Shown: in pieces, positions 43,645 through 50,215 of the stretch | Position numbering within the stretch: the first letter of the stretch is position 1 | How the letters are laid out: the number at the start of each line of letters is the position of its first letter | Assembly: GCF_022829345.1 (NCBI RefSeq) | Contig: NZ_JAKSXV010000115.1 | Coordinates: 1-50,215, forward strand | Origin: Methylobacterium sp. J-090 | GTDB taxonomy: Bacteria > Pseudomonadota > Alphaproteobacteria > Rhizobiales > Beijerinckiaceae | Direction: 5' to 3' | DNA length: 50,215 bases | Program-made: the position numbers and the translations under genes | Notes under the pieces: model-generated | What the model was told of the DNA's origin: nothing | The model's database searches: none | What the model saw: the letters and a program-made list of their open reading frames with translations, nothing else

Positions 43645-43950
43645 TCAGGCCTTGACGCCGTGGCGTCGCTTCATGTCGGCGACCAGATCGACGGGCTTCG
43701 ATGCCCCTACCCCGGCGATTCCACCGGCGGGTTTCTGAGGGGGCAGAGGAACAGCTTCGGCGGAGGCAATGCGCCCGTCGAGTGATGTGAACTCGCGCGA
43801 AGCGGCGTCGAAGTCGCGCTGCTCGTCGTCGGTCAGGGAGCGGCCGCGCGCTTGGACGCCCACCAACTCGGTCATGCGGTTGGATGCGGCAGTACGATCG
43901 CGACGTAGGTCCGTGAGCGAGGCGGCGTCTCGGGTGGTTTCGGTGCTCAT
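43645..43950 (-). CDS. Small protein resembling an HK97-type capsid delta (scaffold) domain
   Basis: A 101-aa protein. The core (LTDLRRDRTAASNRMTELVGVQARGRSLTDDEQRDFDAASREFTSLDGRIASAE) follows the pattern of the N-terminal scaffold domain of HK97-fold capsid proteins: helix, ARGRxLTxDE, FDAxxxEFxxLDxRI. It then ends in a Pro-rich and basic tail (ADMKRRHGVKA) with no capsid domain. No capsid gene is visible in the element, so a free-standing scaffold-like factor is plausible. The similarity is by eye only. Confidence 0.6.
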   Translation of the reverse strand: MSTETTRDAASLTDLRRDRTAASNRMTELVGVQARGRSLTDDEQRDFDAASREFTSLDGRIASAEAVPLPPQKPAGGIAGVGASKPVDLVADMKRRHGVKA

Positions 43951-43974
43951 GACGAGGCTCCTTCCGTGTCAGGA

Positions 43975-44205
43975 TCAGGCGGGGGCGCGGCCGGCGCGCG
44001 CCAGTTGGCGGCGCATGTTGGCCTGAGCATCGGAAGCCTTCGCGCCGATGGCAGTGGGGGTAGCCTGAGCAGTACGCCCAGCGTCGGGGGAAAGACCGGC
44101 ACGGGCGAGTTCCCGCCGCATGCTGGCGCGGGAGGCCTCGACGGCGCTTGTCCGGTCGCCGTCGTCCGCGCCGCGCGCATGGGCCTGGTGGTGGGGCGTG
44201 CTCAT
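43975..44205 (-). CDS. Small protein with a repeated MRRxLARAG motif
   Basis: A 76-aa basic protein from ATG 44205, which overlaps the stop of the upstream gene in an ATGA junction. It contains two copies of a short motif, SMRRELARAGLSP and NMRRQLARAGRAP, in a His/Ala/Thr-rich context. No domain is recognised. The duplicated motif suggests two equivalent contacts, perhaps with nucleic acid or a structural partner. Confidence 0.58.
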   Translation of the reverse strand: MSTPHHQAHARGADDGDRTSAVEASRASMRRELARAGLSPDAGRTAQATPTAIGAKASDAQANMRRQLARAGRAPA

Positions 44206-44471
44206 TGCAGGGTCTCCACGACGGGGGGACGGGGGATGGCCTCGACCCATGCGGACACCTCGGCGACCGTGAGCAGGGTCGGCGCCTCGCGGAGGTAGAG
44301 GACAGCATCCTCGGCAGAGAGGTCGAAGCGGATCAGCAGGGCGAAGGCGACCAGATCGCGCCCCTGCGCCTCCGGCGCGCCGAGCACCGTTTTCCGGCGA
44401 GCTTCGTGCTGAGCTCGCCGGTCCATCATCTCGTCCGCCAGAACGGCTTGCTCGAAATCCGAGAGCATCAT
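44202..44471 (-). CDS. Small phage-type hypothetical protein
   Basis: An 89-aa mostly helical protein (LSDFEQAVLADEMMDRRAQHEARRKTVLG, GRDLVAFALLIRFDLSAEDAVLYLREAPTLLTVAEVSAWVEAI). No family is recognised. It overlaps genes on both sides by 4 bp, so its translation is coupled within the operon. Confidence 0.6.
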   Translation of the reverse strand: MMLSDFEQAVLADEMMDRRAQHEARRKTVLGAPEAQGRDLVAFALLIRFDLSAEDAVLYLREAPTLLTVAEVSAWVEAIPRPPVVETLQ

Positions 44472-45427
44472 GCCACGCTCCGGAGCGGAGTCGCGAAGCG
44501 GGCGCCGTCCTCGCGCTCCTCCATCACCATTTCCAGGCGCTCCCGGATCGGACGCTCATGGTTGGGACGCTCTGTCAGCTCCTTGGTGAGATGGGCCAGG
44601 GTGGTGCTGGGGCCGCGGAAACTCTCGGCCGTGACGTAGTCGTCGCCGTAGGCGTGGAAGGCGGGCAGGCTGACCCGGTTCAGAAGGGAGCCGGTGTCGC
44701 GTGGAGAACCGACCGCTTCCCGGAAACGCGTGCGCGTGTAGCGGTAACGGAAGCAGGTGAATCCTGAGCCCCCGTGGATTCCGAGAAGCTGGCCCTGGCC
44801 GTCCAAGTGACGCTGCACGCGCCCCTGTTGGTCATCCGGCAGAGGCTGGTTACGGCCGTCGATCGTCCACAGTTTGGCTTCGGTCTGCTCGATGATCTCT
44901 TCGGGGATGCCGGCAAATCCGCGAAGGCTGTCCTCGACGCTCTCGATGCGGCCGAACTCGGCTTCCAGCGGCTTGGCAAGCTCACGGGCCACCTCTGCCT
45001 CGGCGAGGTCGCGCAGCAAGCTCCGCAGTGCCAGGGCGTGCACCCGGTATTCCTCCGGCAGCCGAGCGCGAATCGCTTCGCACTTCGCGACGGCATCGTC
45101 GTGGATCGCCTTGCGGGCGGCGCGTTCGTGGTCTTCGCGGGCTTGGGCCAGGCGCTGCGTCAGGGCGGCGACCAACGCCTCGGCACGGTCGACCTTCACC
45201 TTGGCGGCGAGCATCGTCCCAAGCTGCCGCTCCGACTCCGCCGGTGACGCGTCGAGCAGGCCATCGCGGTAAGCGGCCTCGGCGGCATCGCGATCGGCGA
45301 CGGCGACCTCGTTCTGGCCGCGGGCGTCGAGCAGGGCGGACTCGATCTTCTCCGGGTCGGTCTCCTTGCGGGCGATACCGACGAGGGAGGCCAGATCCTT
45401 GGCGAGCTTCGGCAGGGTCGATTTCAC
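44468..45427 (-). CDS. Coiled-coil phage-type protein of unknown function
   Basis: A 319-aa protein from GTG 45427 with AAGGA 9 bp upstream. Residues about 1-190 are rich in heptad-like helices (KLAKDLASLVGIARKETDPEKIESALLDARGQNEVAVADRDAAEAAY). The C-terminal part (about 190-319) is compact and aromatic (GFTCFRYRYTRTRFREA, LPAFHAYGDDYVTAESFRG). The position between the DNA-replication and tail genes, and the shape, would suit a structural, scaffold or neck role. No known family is recognised, and I could not match it to portal or capsid. Confidence 0.62.
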   Translation of the reverse strand: MKSTLPKLAKDLASLVGIARKETDPEKIESALLDARGQNEVAVADRDAAEAAYRDGLLDASPAESERQLGTMLAAKVKVDRAEALVAALTQRLAQAREDHERAARKAIHDDAVAKCEAIRARLPEEYRVHALALRSLLRDLAEAEVARELAKPLEAEFGRIESVEDSLRGFAGIPEEIIEQTEAKLWTIDGRNQPLPDDQQGRVQRHLDGQGQLLGIHGGSGFTCFRYRYTRTRFREAVGSPRDTGSLLNRVSLPAFHAYGDDYVTAESFRGPSTTLAHLTKELTERPNHERPIRERLEMVMEEREDGARFATPLRSVA

Positions 45428-45654
45428 GGGCGTGGATCCTTCTGAGGAATGAGGCCCAGGTGGGCGAGGTAGGCGCGCCGCTGCCCTTCGACGGTGGCGA
45501 GGATCTCGCGGCCGGTGGGGATGCGGTGGCGGGACAGGGCGGCGGCCAGATTGCGGGCCGGCAGGGCGGCGGTGCTGACCCGCTCGGCGAGGATGGCGGC
45601 GGCGCGATCCCGACCCGTGCCATTTTGCTCCGAGGAGGGGGGAAGCCGGGTCAT
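45424..45654 (-). CDS. Small phage-type hypothetical protein
   Basis: A 76-aa basic protein (DRAAAILAERVSTAALPARNLAAALSRHRIPTGREILATVEGQRRAYLAHLGL). Two helices and a C-terminal QKDPRP. It overlaps the coiled-coil gene and the upstream HTH gene by 4 bp each. No function is assigned. Confidence 0.58.
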   Translation of the reverse strand: MTRLPPSSEQNGTGRDRAAAILAERVSTAALPARNLAAALSRHRIPTGREILATVEGQRRAYLAHLGLIPQKDPRP

Positions 45655-46190
45655 CGAGCAGCCCCAAAAAAGGTGCTCGGGTCGAAGCCGCAGAACAGCG
45701 TGGGCGCGTAGGGGCCGCAGTCGTCGGCGTCCTCGGCCACCAGCCCGACGGCCGCCAGCGGGTCGGCGACCACCAGGGAGGCGTCCGCCCGGCTCTCGCG
45801 GTACACCGCAAGGGCACGCTCGGCGTCGGCGCCCTGCTCCATCATCGTCGACGCAAGATGGGTCGGCATCGAGTAGGCCAGGGCGTGGGTCGCATAGAGA
45901 ACGCCGCGCGCGAAATCGTCGGGCAGATCGGTGCGAGCGCGGTAGTCCGCCGGCTCCGGCATCGGGTCGGACTTGGGGCGTTCGGTGTTCGGCCGAACGT
46001 TCGGTGCCGAACGGCGCTCCGAACGGCGGCCTGGATCGGTGTTCCTTTCCATCGCCGCGAGCACGTCGGCGATCCGCCAGCCGTCCGGTCCACGCTCTGG
46101 AATCTGCCCTTTTGCCCGCATCCCATGAAGGGTCGAGAGGCTGTAGCCGGTCGCCTTCGAGAGCTGTCGGTAGGAGGTCGCGAGATCCAT
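45651..46190 (-). CDS. HTH DNA-binding protein with palindromic DNA in its linker
   Basis: A 179-aa protein from ATG 46190 (GTG 46199 is an alternative). Residues 1-45 form a MerR/Nu1-like winged helix (LSKATGYSLSTLHGMRAKGQIPERGPDGWRIADVLAAM). An Arg/Pro/Ser linker follows (residues about 50-75), and then a helical C-terminal domain (DDFARGVLYATHALAYSMPTHL). The layout recalls terminase small subunits or replication initiators, but neither is shown. The DNA for the linker carries several TTCGG/CCGAA palindromes. Confidence 0.65.
   Translation of the reverse strand: MDLATSYRQLSKATGYSLSTLHGMRAKGQIPERGPDGWRIADVLAAMERNTDPGRRSERRSAPNVRPNTERPKSDPMPEPADYRARTDLPDDFARGVLYATHALAYSMPTHLASTMMEQGADAERALAVYRESRADASLVVADPLAAVGLVAEDADDCGPYAPTLFCGFDPSTFFGAAR
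45979..46026. repeat. Cluster of TTCGG/CCGAA palindromic units
   Basis: Five copies of CGTTCGG or CCGAACG-type units in 48 bp, including the perfect palindromes TTCGGCCGAA and CCGAACGTTCGG (45993-46004). It falls in the low-complexity linker of the HTH gene, so the protein constraint is weak. It could be a binding site for that protein (origin or packaging-like), by analogy with phages that embed such sites in the gene. Confidence 0.5.
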
Positions 46191-46334
46191 ATTCAGCACC
46201 GTTCGTTCAGGGCGTTCGATCTAAAAATCGAAGTTGCAGAGAGGGAAAAACCGGGAGCAACTCTGCCCGCAGTAGGTGCACGGACGCCGGAGGACCCGCG
46301 GTCGGGTCTGGCATGCCAGGGGGTGACCATGGGG

Positions 46335-46541
46335 TCAGGCCGCCTGCCGCGGGGCCAGCTCGTCGAGGGCGGGGAGGGCGATGCCGTCGGCCGCCAGCTT
46401 CGCCCGCACGGCTTGCCGCAGGAATTCGCTGGTGGTGATGCGGCTCTGCCGTGCAGCTTGGACGATGGCGCCGGAGATGCCGTGTTCCGTCCGGAACCGG
46501 ACGAACTCCGGGTAGGTCATGGAGCGGTCGGCGGTCTTCAT
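46335..46541 (-). CDS. Small ribbon-helix-helix-like protein
   Basis: A 68-aa protein from ATG 46541 with GAGGATCG upstream; the frame is also open to an ATG at 46631 (98 aa). The sequence FRTEHGISGAIVQAARQSRITTSEFLRQAVRAKLAADG has the strand-helix-helix pattern of RHH/MetJ-Arc regulators. The tail ends LDELAPRQAA. It is probably a regulator of copy number or of the replication operon. Confidence 0.6.
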   Translation of the reverse strand: MKTADRSMTYPEFVRFRTEHGISGAIVQAARQSRITTSEFLRQAVRAKLAADGIALPALDELAPRQAA

Positions 46542-46634
46542 GGTGCGATCCTCGGGGCTGCCGTTCAGGGTGTGCAGAACGTGCCCGATGAGAGCGGTGC
46601 CGGGATACGTCACGATTTCCGCGACGTGCATGCC

Positions 46635-47033
46635 TCAGCCGGCGACGAGCTCGCCCAGGCCTTCCGAGGCGAAGTACGCCGCGACCTCGGGGCTGTGCCG
46701 ATCGCCCGCCAGGTAGGACCGCAGGGACGGGGCGTCGTCGTTCAGGAACATCGCGAGCGCGACACGTGACACCAGCCAGGGGCCACCCGCGATCCGCCGG
46801 CCAATGTCGTGATCTCGACACCACATCCGGATGGTGCGCTCGGTGCGGTTCGCCTGCTCCGCGGCCTCTGCCGTGGTCAGTCCCTCGCGCCGGTTGAAGG
46901 GGACGAGGCAGTGGGTTGCTACCGCCGCGACAGAGGTGAGGCGGGGTGAGGCCTCCCGTCCGGTTACCTTGCCATTCGCACGCCCGCGCGTGTGCGTGCA
47001 GTACGGGTGACTAGCCTCAAGCCGCCTCATCAC
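46635..47033 (-). CDS. HTH excisionase-like protein
   Basis: A 132-aa protein. The central segment (LTTAEAAEQANRTERTIRMWCRDHDIGRRIAGGPWLVSRVALAMFLNDD) is a MerR/excisionase-type winged helix of the DNA-binding-protein-17 type. The final helix (AAYFASEGLGELVAG) may dimerise. It overlaps the helicase gene by 4 bp. It could be a directionality factor for int or a replication regulator. Confidence 0.7.
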   Translation of the reverse strand: MMRRLEASHPYCTHTRGRANGKVTGREASPRLTSVAAVATHCLVPFNRREGLTTAEAAEQANRTERTIRMWCRDHDIGRRIAGGPWLVSRVALAMFLNDDAPSLRSYLAGDRHSPEVAAYFASEGLGELVAG

Positions 47034-48439
47034 GCTGCCTCATGAGATGGACGTGGCCGGACCTCAATGCCCTCGTACCCACGGGCGCGGCCTCCGGCCC
47101 CCGTGGGGACGTTCTTGTTCTTCTTGAGCCCGAGCTTCTCCAGGCGTTCGCCGAAGCTGGTTTGTGTCCCGGTTGGCTCGTAGTTAGCTCGCGCGTATTC
47201 GGCCCACGAGACGAACAGCTCAGAGGTCGTGGCCTTCCGGTAGGGATTGGCCTTATCGACGATGCACCGCTCCTCCAGCCACTGGCTGAACGTGTCCTGC
47301 GCGGTGAAATACTCGTCTGTGGCGTCCTTTACGACGTCGGGGCGCACGAGGCGGTTGATCTGCCAATCCAGGCAGCCCTCGATCATCCAGCGCAGGATCG
47401 CCGGCCATTCGGCCTTCAGCTTTTTCTCGAGCTCGGGATCCGGCTTCGCGGGCTTGAACAGGAAGGGCAGCAGGTTGAACCGGCGCCGGGCGGCGTCGTC
47501 AACGCTCGACAGCCCCGGCTTGTTGTTGCCGATAATGAGGAGCTTGAGCACCGGCATGAACTCGAACTCGTCCTGGCGCATGTAGCGGGCGCGCATGACG
47601 TCGCCGCCGGTGAGCTGCTTGATGCGGCTCTCGGCCCACTGGCGCCCCTGCTCGGTCTCTGAGGCCGTGACCAGGCGGGCACCGCGCAACGCCGCGATCT
47701 CGGTGGGGTGGCGGTCGTGCTTGGCCGCCGTGAAGGTCTCCATGGCGGCGTTGAGGGCGTAATCCTTCAGGATCCCGGCCAGGACGTGGATCAGAACGCC
47801 CTTGCCGTTGCCGCCGCCTCCGAAGGCGAAGCACAGGGCCTGCTCGCTGGTGTCACCGGTGAGGCAGTACCCGGCCCACTGCTGGATGAACCGGATGTAG
47901 CCGGCATCCCCCTGGGTGACGTCGTGCAGAAACTGAAACCAGGTCTGGCAGTCCGGGGCCTCGGCCGGGGTGACCGCGGTCAGCTTCGTGATGCGATCGT
48001 TCCGATCCGCAACGCGCAGCTCGCCGGTGTGCAGGTCCACCGTCCCGCCTGGGGTGCCCAGCAGCCACGGGTCCCGGTCCCATGTGTCGATCGTCGTCGC
48101 GAAGACGGGATCGGAGCGGCAGAACCGCTCCACCCCGCCAGCGAAGCTCGTTTTCGAGGCGATGAAGCGGGTCTTTGGATCCTCGTCGGCGCAGAGTTCT
48201 CGAGCGAGCTCACGGGCCCAATGGAACGCCTTGCCCCGCCGGTTCGGCACCCAAGCCGCACCGGTCCACTCGTGCCATTTGCCGGTGTCGTGGCAGAACA
48301 GTAGCTCGCCGGCATGGCGTTCAGCGAAGGTCTGCGCAGCATGGTCCTCGGTGAGGAGGTCACCATTGCTACCCGGCTTCGACGAGCCACGCTGCTCGAA
48401 CTCGAACAGGCGGCGGATGTCCTCAGCTCCGGCTGCCAT
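47030..48439 (-). CDS. Phage/plasmid primase-helicase, P4/D5 family
   Basis: A 469-aa SF3-type helicase with the D5 N-terminal domain (about 60-190: CHDTGKWHEWTGAAWVPNRRGKAFHWARE, LLGTPGGTVDLHTGEL). Walker A GGGGNGKG is at 217-224, the Walker B region is in LVTASETEQGRQWAE, and sensor-like residues are in LKLLIIGNNKPGLSSVDDAARRRFNLLPF. It unwinds the element's origin during replication after excision. It overlaps the primase-polymerase gene by 17 bp, with which it forms the replication module typical of P4-like satellites and some phages. Confidence 0.93.
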   Translation of the reverse strand: MAAGAEDIRRLFEFEQRGSSKPGSNGDLLTEDHAAQTFAERHAGELLFCHDTGKWHEWTGAAWVPNRRGKAFHWARELARELCADEDPKTRFIASKTSFAGGVERFCRSDPVFATTIDTWDRDPWLLGTPGGTVDLHTGELRVADRNDRITKLTAVTPAEAPDCQTWFQFLHDVTQGDAGYIRFIQQWAGYCLTGDTSEQALCFAFGGGGNGKGVLIHVLAGILKDYALNAAMETFTAAKHDRHPTEIAALRGARLVTASETEQGRQWAESRIKQLTGGDVMRARYMRQDEFEFMPVLKLLIIGNNKPGLSSVDDAARRRFNLLPFLFKPAKPDPELEKKLKAEWPAILRWMIEGCLDWQINRLVRPDVVKDATDEYFTAQDTFSQWLEERCIVDKANPYRKATTSELFVSWAEYARANYEPTGTQTSFGERLEKLGLKKNKNVPTGAGGRARGYEGIEVRPRPSHEAA

Positions 48440-49304
48440 GCTGAGCCTCCCTACGCCGAAGTTCCTTGCGGGCGATGGAGCCGACGGTCTTCGTCACCTC
48501 CTCGGGGCTCAGGGGCGGGAGGCAGCGAGCGAGGTTCCAGGCCTGCACCAGTTCGTGCGCCACGCCGGGGTCGACGTAGCGGCGCAGCAGATGCCCAGCC
48601 AAGCGAGACACACCGACGTTGCGGCCACCATCGGCGACGCCCTGGGCGACGAGTTGGCGCCACTCCGATGGGTTTCGAGCCCGCTGAGCATCACCACCGG
48701 GGTGGACCAAAGCCTGCACCATCCAGGGCGGCATCTCGGCCGTCGGTGCCTCGTCGGGGTGGTGGTCCACCGACCACTCGTAGGAGCGGCCGGAGGCGTG
48801 CAGGCTCGGTGGGGCGACGATGTACCCGCCGGTTCCACGGATATCGAGCCCGGGTGCCAGACCGCCGTGATCGCCCGCGCTGTTACGGATCTCAAGGCCA
48901 TCAGGGGGCCGGAAGAGGATGTGCTCGCCGCCGCCTCCGGTGAGTGCACGGCAGGTATGGGGGAGGGGACCATGCTCGGCTTCGAGCGCCTGCAGGCTCT
49001 CGTCACCGCCATGCCGTGGATCGACGTCGAGAACCACCACTCGCCCGGTGGCGAGCCCGATGTTGGCGAAGGGCGCGACAGTGAACCAGTGCCGGATGAT
49101 GTGCTCGTGGTTCGTGGCGTTGGTCAGCCCGCGCGGAGCCAGCTTCGCCATCGGGTGCTTGCCGGCGTCGCGGCAATCGGCCTTGCCGCAGGTGCATACG
49201 AGGCGCCCGCCGTCGTCGGCACACATGCCGTGGAGCGGGAAGACTCTCCCGCCGCGCTCGGTGAAATAGAGAGCAGCGTCGACGCGCGACGGGACCTCGA
49301 TCAT
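48423..49304 (-). CDS. Bifunctional primase-polymerase (Prim-Pol/AEP family)
   Basis: A 293-aa archaeo-eukaryotic-type primase. Signatures are an N-terminal helix (ALYFTERGGRVFPLHG), a zinc-type CTCGKADC-x-KHP segment, NIGLATG, the catalytic VVVLDVDPRHGG, and PGLDIRGTGGYIVAPPSLH. The C-terminal part (about 215-293) is a helical primase-associated domain. It would synthesise primers for element replication with the D5-type helicase. ATG 49304 overlaps the upstream gene by 4 bp. Confidence 0.9.
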   Translation of the reverse strand: MIEVPSRVDAALYFTERGGRVFPLHGMCADDGGRLVCTCGKADCRDAGKHPMAKLAPRGLTNATNHEHIIRHWFTVAPFANIGLATGRVVVLDVDPRHGGDESLQALEAEHGPLPHTCRALTGGGGEHILFRPPDGLEIRNSAGDHGGLAPGLDIRGTGGYIVAPPSLHASGRSYEWSVDHHPDEAPTAEMPPWMVQALVHPGGDAQRARNPSEWRQLVAQGVADGGRNVGVSRLAGHLLRRYVDPGVAHELVQAWNLARCLPPLSPEEVTKTVGSIARKELRRREAQHGSRS

Positions 49305-49564
49305 GCGTGACCTCCCTGCAGGTAGGCACGCACCTCGTCAGGGCGTCGAAACAGGGCGGTAACCGTACCGTCCCGGTCGATCAGCGCCACGAGCCGGGTT
49401 GCCAGGGGAGGGCGCTGGCCAGTACCATGTGCGCTGGTTCTTTGGTCGGAGCCTCTCTTAGCGCCGTTGCGGGCCTTCACCCCCGCGACGGCGTTGCTAT
49501 TTCCAGCGCTTGCCGAGAGGCCTTTGCCAGTCGGATTTCTCTTGCTAACCCTTTGATGTTGCAT
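49301..49564 (-). CDS. Small basic hypothetical protein, first gene of the replication operon
   Basis: An 87-aa protein. The N-terminal 50 residues are low-complexity basic (SKRNPTGKGLSASAGNSNAVAGVKARNGAKRGSDQ), followed by a compact end (LVALIDRDGTVTALFRRPDEVRAYLQGG). GGAGGAAAG lies before ATG 49564. It starts only 55 bp inside attR, leaving little room for a promoter in the integrated state. Confidence 0.6.
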   Translation of the reverse strand: MQHQRVSKRNPTGKGLSASAGNSNAVAGVKARNGAKRGSDQRTSAHGTGQRPPLATRLVALIDRDGTVTALFRRPDEVRAYLQGGHA

Positions 49565-49619
49565 AGTCGCTTTCCTCCATGGTCGGAGAAAAAGCGCAGT
49601 AATTTCAATGGGGCAGGGG

Positions 49620-49666
49620 GGACTCTGACTCCTCTAGTCGAGGTTCGAATCCTCGTCCCCCAGCCA
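49620..49666. other. Attachment site attR (47-bp core)
   Basis: An exact copy of 27746-27792: the 3' two-thirds of tRNA-Gln without its 5' part. The preceding bases do not complete a tRNA, so this copy is non-functional. It marks the right end of the element. Confidence 0.92.
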
Positions 49667-49674
49667 ACGAATTC

Positions 49675-49706
49675 AGCCCGCCAGTCTCGGACTCGGCGGG
49701 CTTTTT
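49675..49706 (+). terminator. Intrinsic terminator, originally of tRNA-Gln
   Basis: AGCCCGCC and GGCGGGCT form an 8-bp stem around a 12-nt loop, followed by TTTT. It lies 8 bp after attR in the direction of tRNA-Gln transcription. Integration has moved it 21.9 kb away from the intact tRNA gene. Confidence 0.85.
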
Positions 49707-49714
49707 CGTGGGTT

Positions 49715-49956
49715 TCAAGGCGTCGGATTATCGGACTTCGCGAACATGCCGGCGAAGAGGTCTTTCGACCGTCGAACGCCTTTCTCGGTGAGGCCGACCG
49801 ATTTGGCCTTGCCGACGGGGTCGTCGATCATCCCCTTGGCGTGCAAGCGGTTCATGGTCTCCCAATCGAAGCCTTTCCAGGCCCGTCCGTCGCGATCGAG
49901 CGTCAGATGAAGGAGTGCCAGGACCGCATCGTCGTCTTGTCCGCGTCGACCTCCAT
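49715..49956 (-). pseudogene. DUF6429-like gene with a 5' frameshift
   Basis: The downstream frame reads DDDAVLALLHLTLDRDGRAWKGFDWETMNRLHAKGMIDDPVGKAKSVGLTEKG, a clear DUF6429-type protein. The expected start, ATG 49956 giving MEVDADK, is in another frame. Joining them needs one extra base within about 49929-49941 (AAGACGACGATG where AAGACCGACGAT would be in frame). Either the gene is disrupted, or there is a sequencing error, or it uses a distant TTG start at 50026. Its function is unknown. Confidence 0.7.
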
Positions 49957-50073
49957 GGGGCCTCCTCCATGCGCGTGGGCAGGGCTCCTCTGGGCGCCAG
50001 CATGTCGAATTTCGGTCTGCGCACAAGGGGCAGGGCCCACCTGTCGCCTTCGTTCGAGGACCTCAGAACATCG

Positions 50074-50107
50074 AAAAGCCCCCGACCGTTTCGGGTCGGG
50101 GGCTTTC
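50074..50107 (-). terminator. Intrinsic terminator downstream of tRNA-fMet
   Basis: GCCCCCGACC and GGTCGGGGGC form a 10-bp stem, flanked by AAAA and TTT, so it can act on either strand. It lies 14 bp past the 3' end of the leftward tRNA-fMet, its most likely client. Confidence 0.85.
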
Positions 50108-50121
50108 TGGTGTTGGTTTTT

Positions 50122-50198
<77 letters not shown>

Positions 50199-50215
50199 CC
50201 AGGGTGTTTTGCCGT

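Larger units (their letters stand above)
27746..49666. mobile_element. Integrated satellite-like phage element, about 21.9 kb
   Basis: The element is bounded by a 47-bp exact direct repeat of the tRNA-Gln 3' end, with a tyrosine integrase next to the intact tRNA. Modules from left: int/regulation, cargo with ferritin-like proteins, defence island, tail chaperone and tape measure, small structural-type genes, then helicase and primase-polymerase. No terminase large subunit, portal, capsid, protease or baseplate was found. This points to a phage satellite or a reduced prophage. Confidence 0.88.

Noticed and set aside
46215..46232. TTCGAT/ATCGAA inverted repeat upstream of the HTH gene as a terminator
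   Set aside because: The stem is only 6 bp with a 6-nt AT-rich loop and no T-run on the gene strand; too weak to call.

Overview
The window is GC-rich chromosomal DNA of an alphaproteobacterium, most likely Methylobacterium/Methylorubrum or a close relative. The case rests on the gene families seen together (LuxI/LuxR, fused UreAB, SfnG, PuuE-type deacetylase, DUF6429), the Rhizobiales-type initiator tRNA and the strong G/C bias at third codon positions. No database search was run; names come from motifs and family knowledge.

Region 1 (1-7130): the end of an exopolysaccharide sugar-transferase gene, a membrane-bound chemoreceptor, arginase facing a type II dehydroquinase, a NarL-type response regulator, and a quorum-sensing locus. 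That locus has luxR, then a perfect 16-bp lux-box-like palindrome, then luxI, then a small ORF. An atypical receiver protein follows. Region 2 (7131-13943): sulfur and redox genes. These are an FMN-dependent dimethylsulfone monooxygenase (SfnG), an SfnB-type flavoprotein, and an overlapping run of acyl-CoA dehydrogenase, NodS-like methyltransferase, cytochrome b and Tat-exported molybdopterin oxidoreductase. Region 3 (13944-24895): nitrogen scavenging. ureAB-ureC-ureE-ureF-ureG (no ureD here) and chrA run leftward. A PuuE-type allantoinase-like deacetylase, a divergent histidine-ammonia-lyase-like enzyme, a flavin reductase and an allantoate amidohydrolase-like enzyme run rightward. Together they suggest degradation of ureides or related rings to urea and ammonia. 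Region 4 (24896-27568): a membrane hypothetical, SelO and a small hypothetical.

Region 5 (27719-49666) is an integrated mobile element of about 21.9 kb in tRNA-Gln(CTG). A 47-bp exact repeat of the tRNA 3' end flanks it (27746-27792 and 49620-49666), and a tyrosine integrase sits beside the intact tRNA copy. The left arm is a six-gene leftward operon ending in int. It starts at a divergent promoter pair with a 19-bp palindromic operator next to an XRE-type repressor gene. The middle carries cargo: small membrane and secreted proteins, a TPR lipoprotein, two tandem Tat-exported ferritin-like proteins, and a defence island (Lit-like HExxH peptidase, Vsr nuclease, Z1-domain ATPase, C5 cytosine methyltransferase). 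The right arm is one packed leftward operon: primase-polymerase, D5/P4-type helicase, HTH proteins, a capsid-delta-domain-like small protein, tail assembly chaperone with a -1 frameshift, and tape measure. No terminase large subunit, portal, capsid, protease or baseplate gene is visible, so the element looks like a phage satellite or a strongly reduced prophage. In the excised circle the int operon would read through attP into the replication/tail operon.

Region 6 (49667-50215): the stranded terminator of tRNA-Gln, a frameshifted DUF6429 gene and initiator tRNA-Met. The most unusual material is the satellite-like element, its compact Z1/Vsr/methyltransferase/Lit-like island, and the programmed frameshift.
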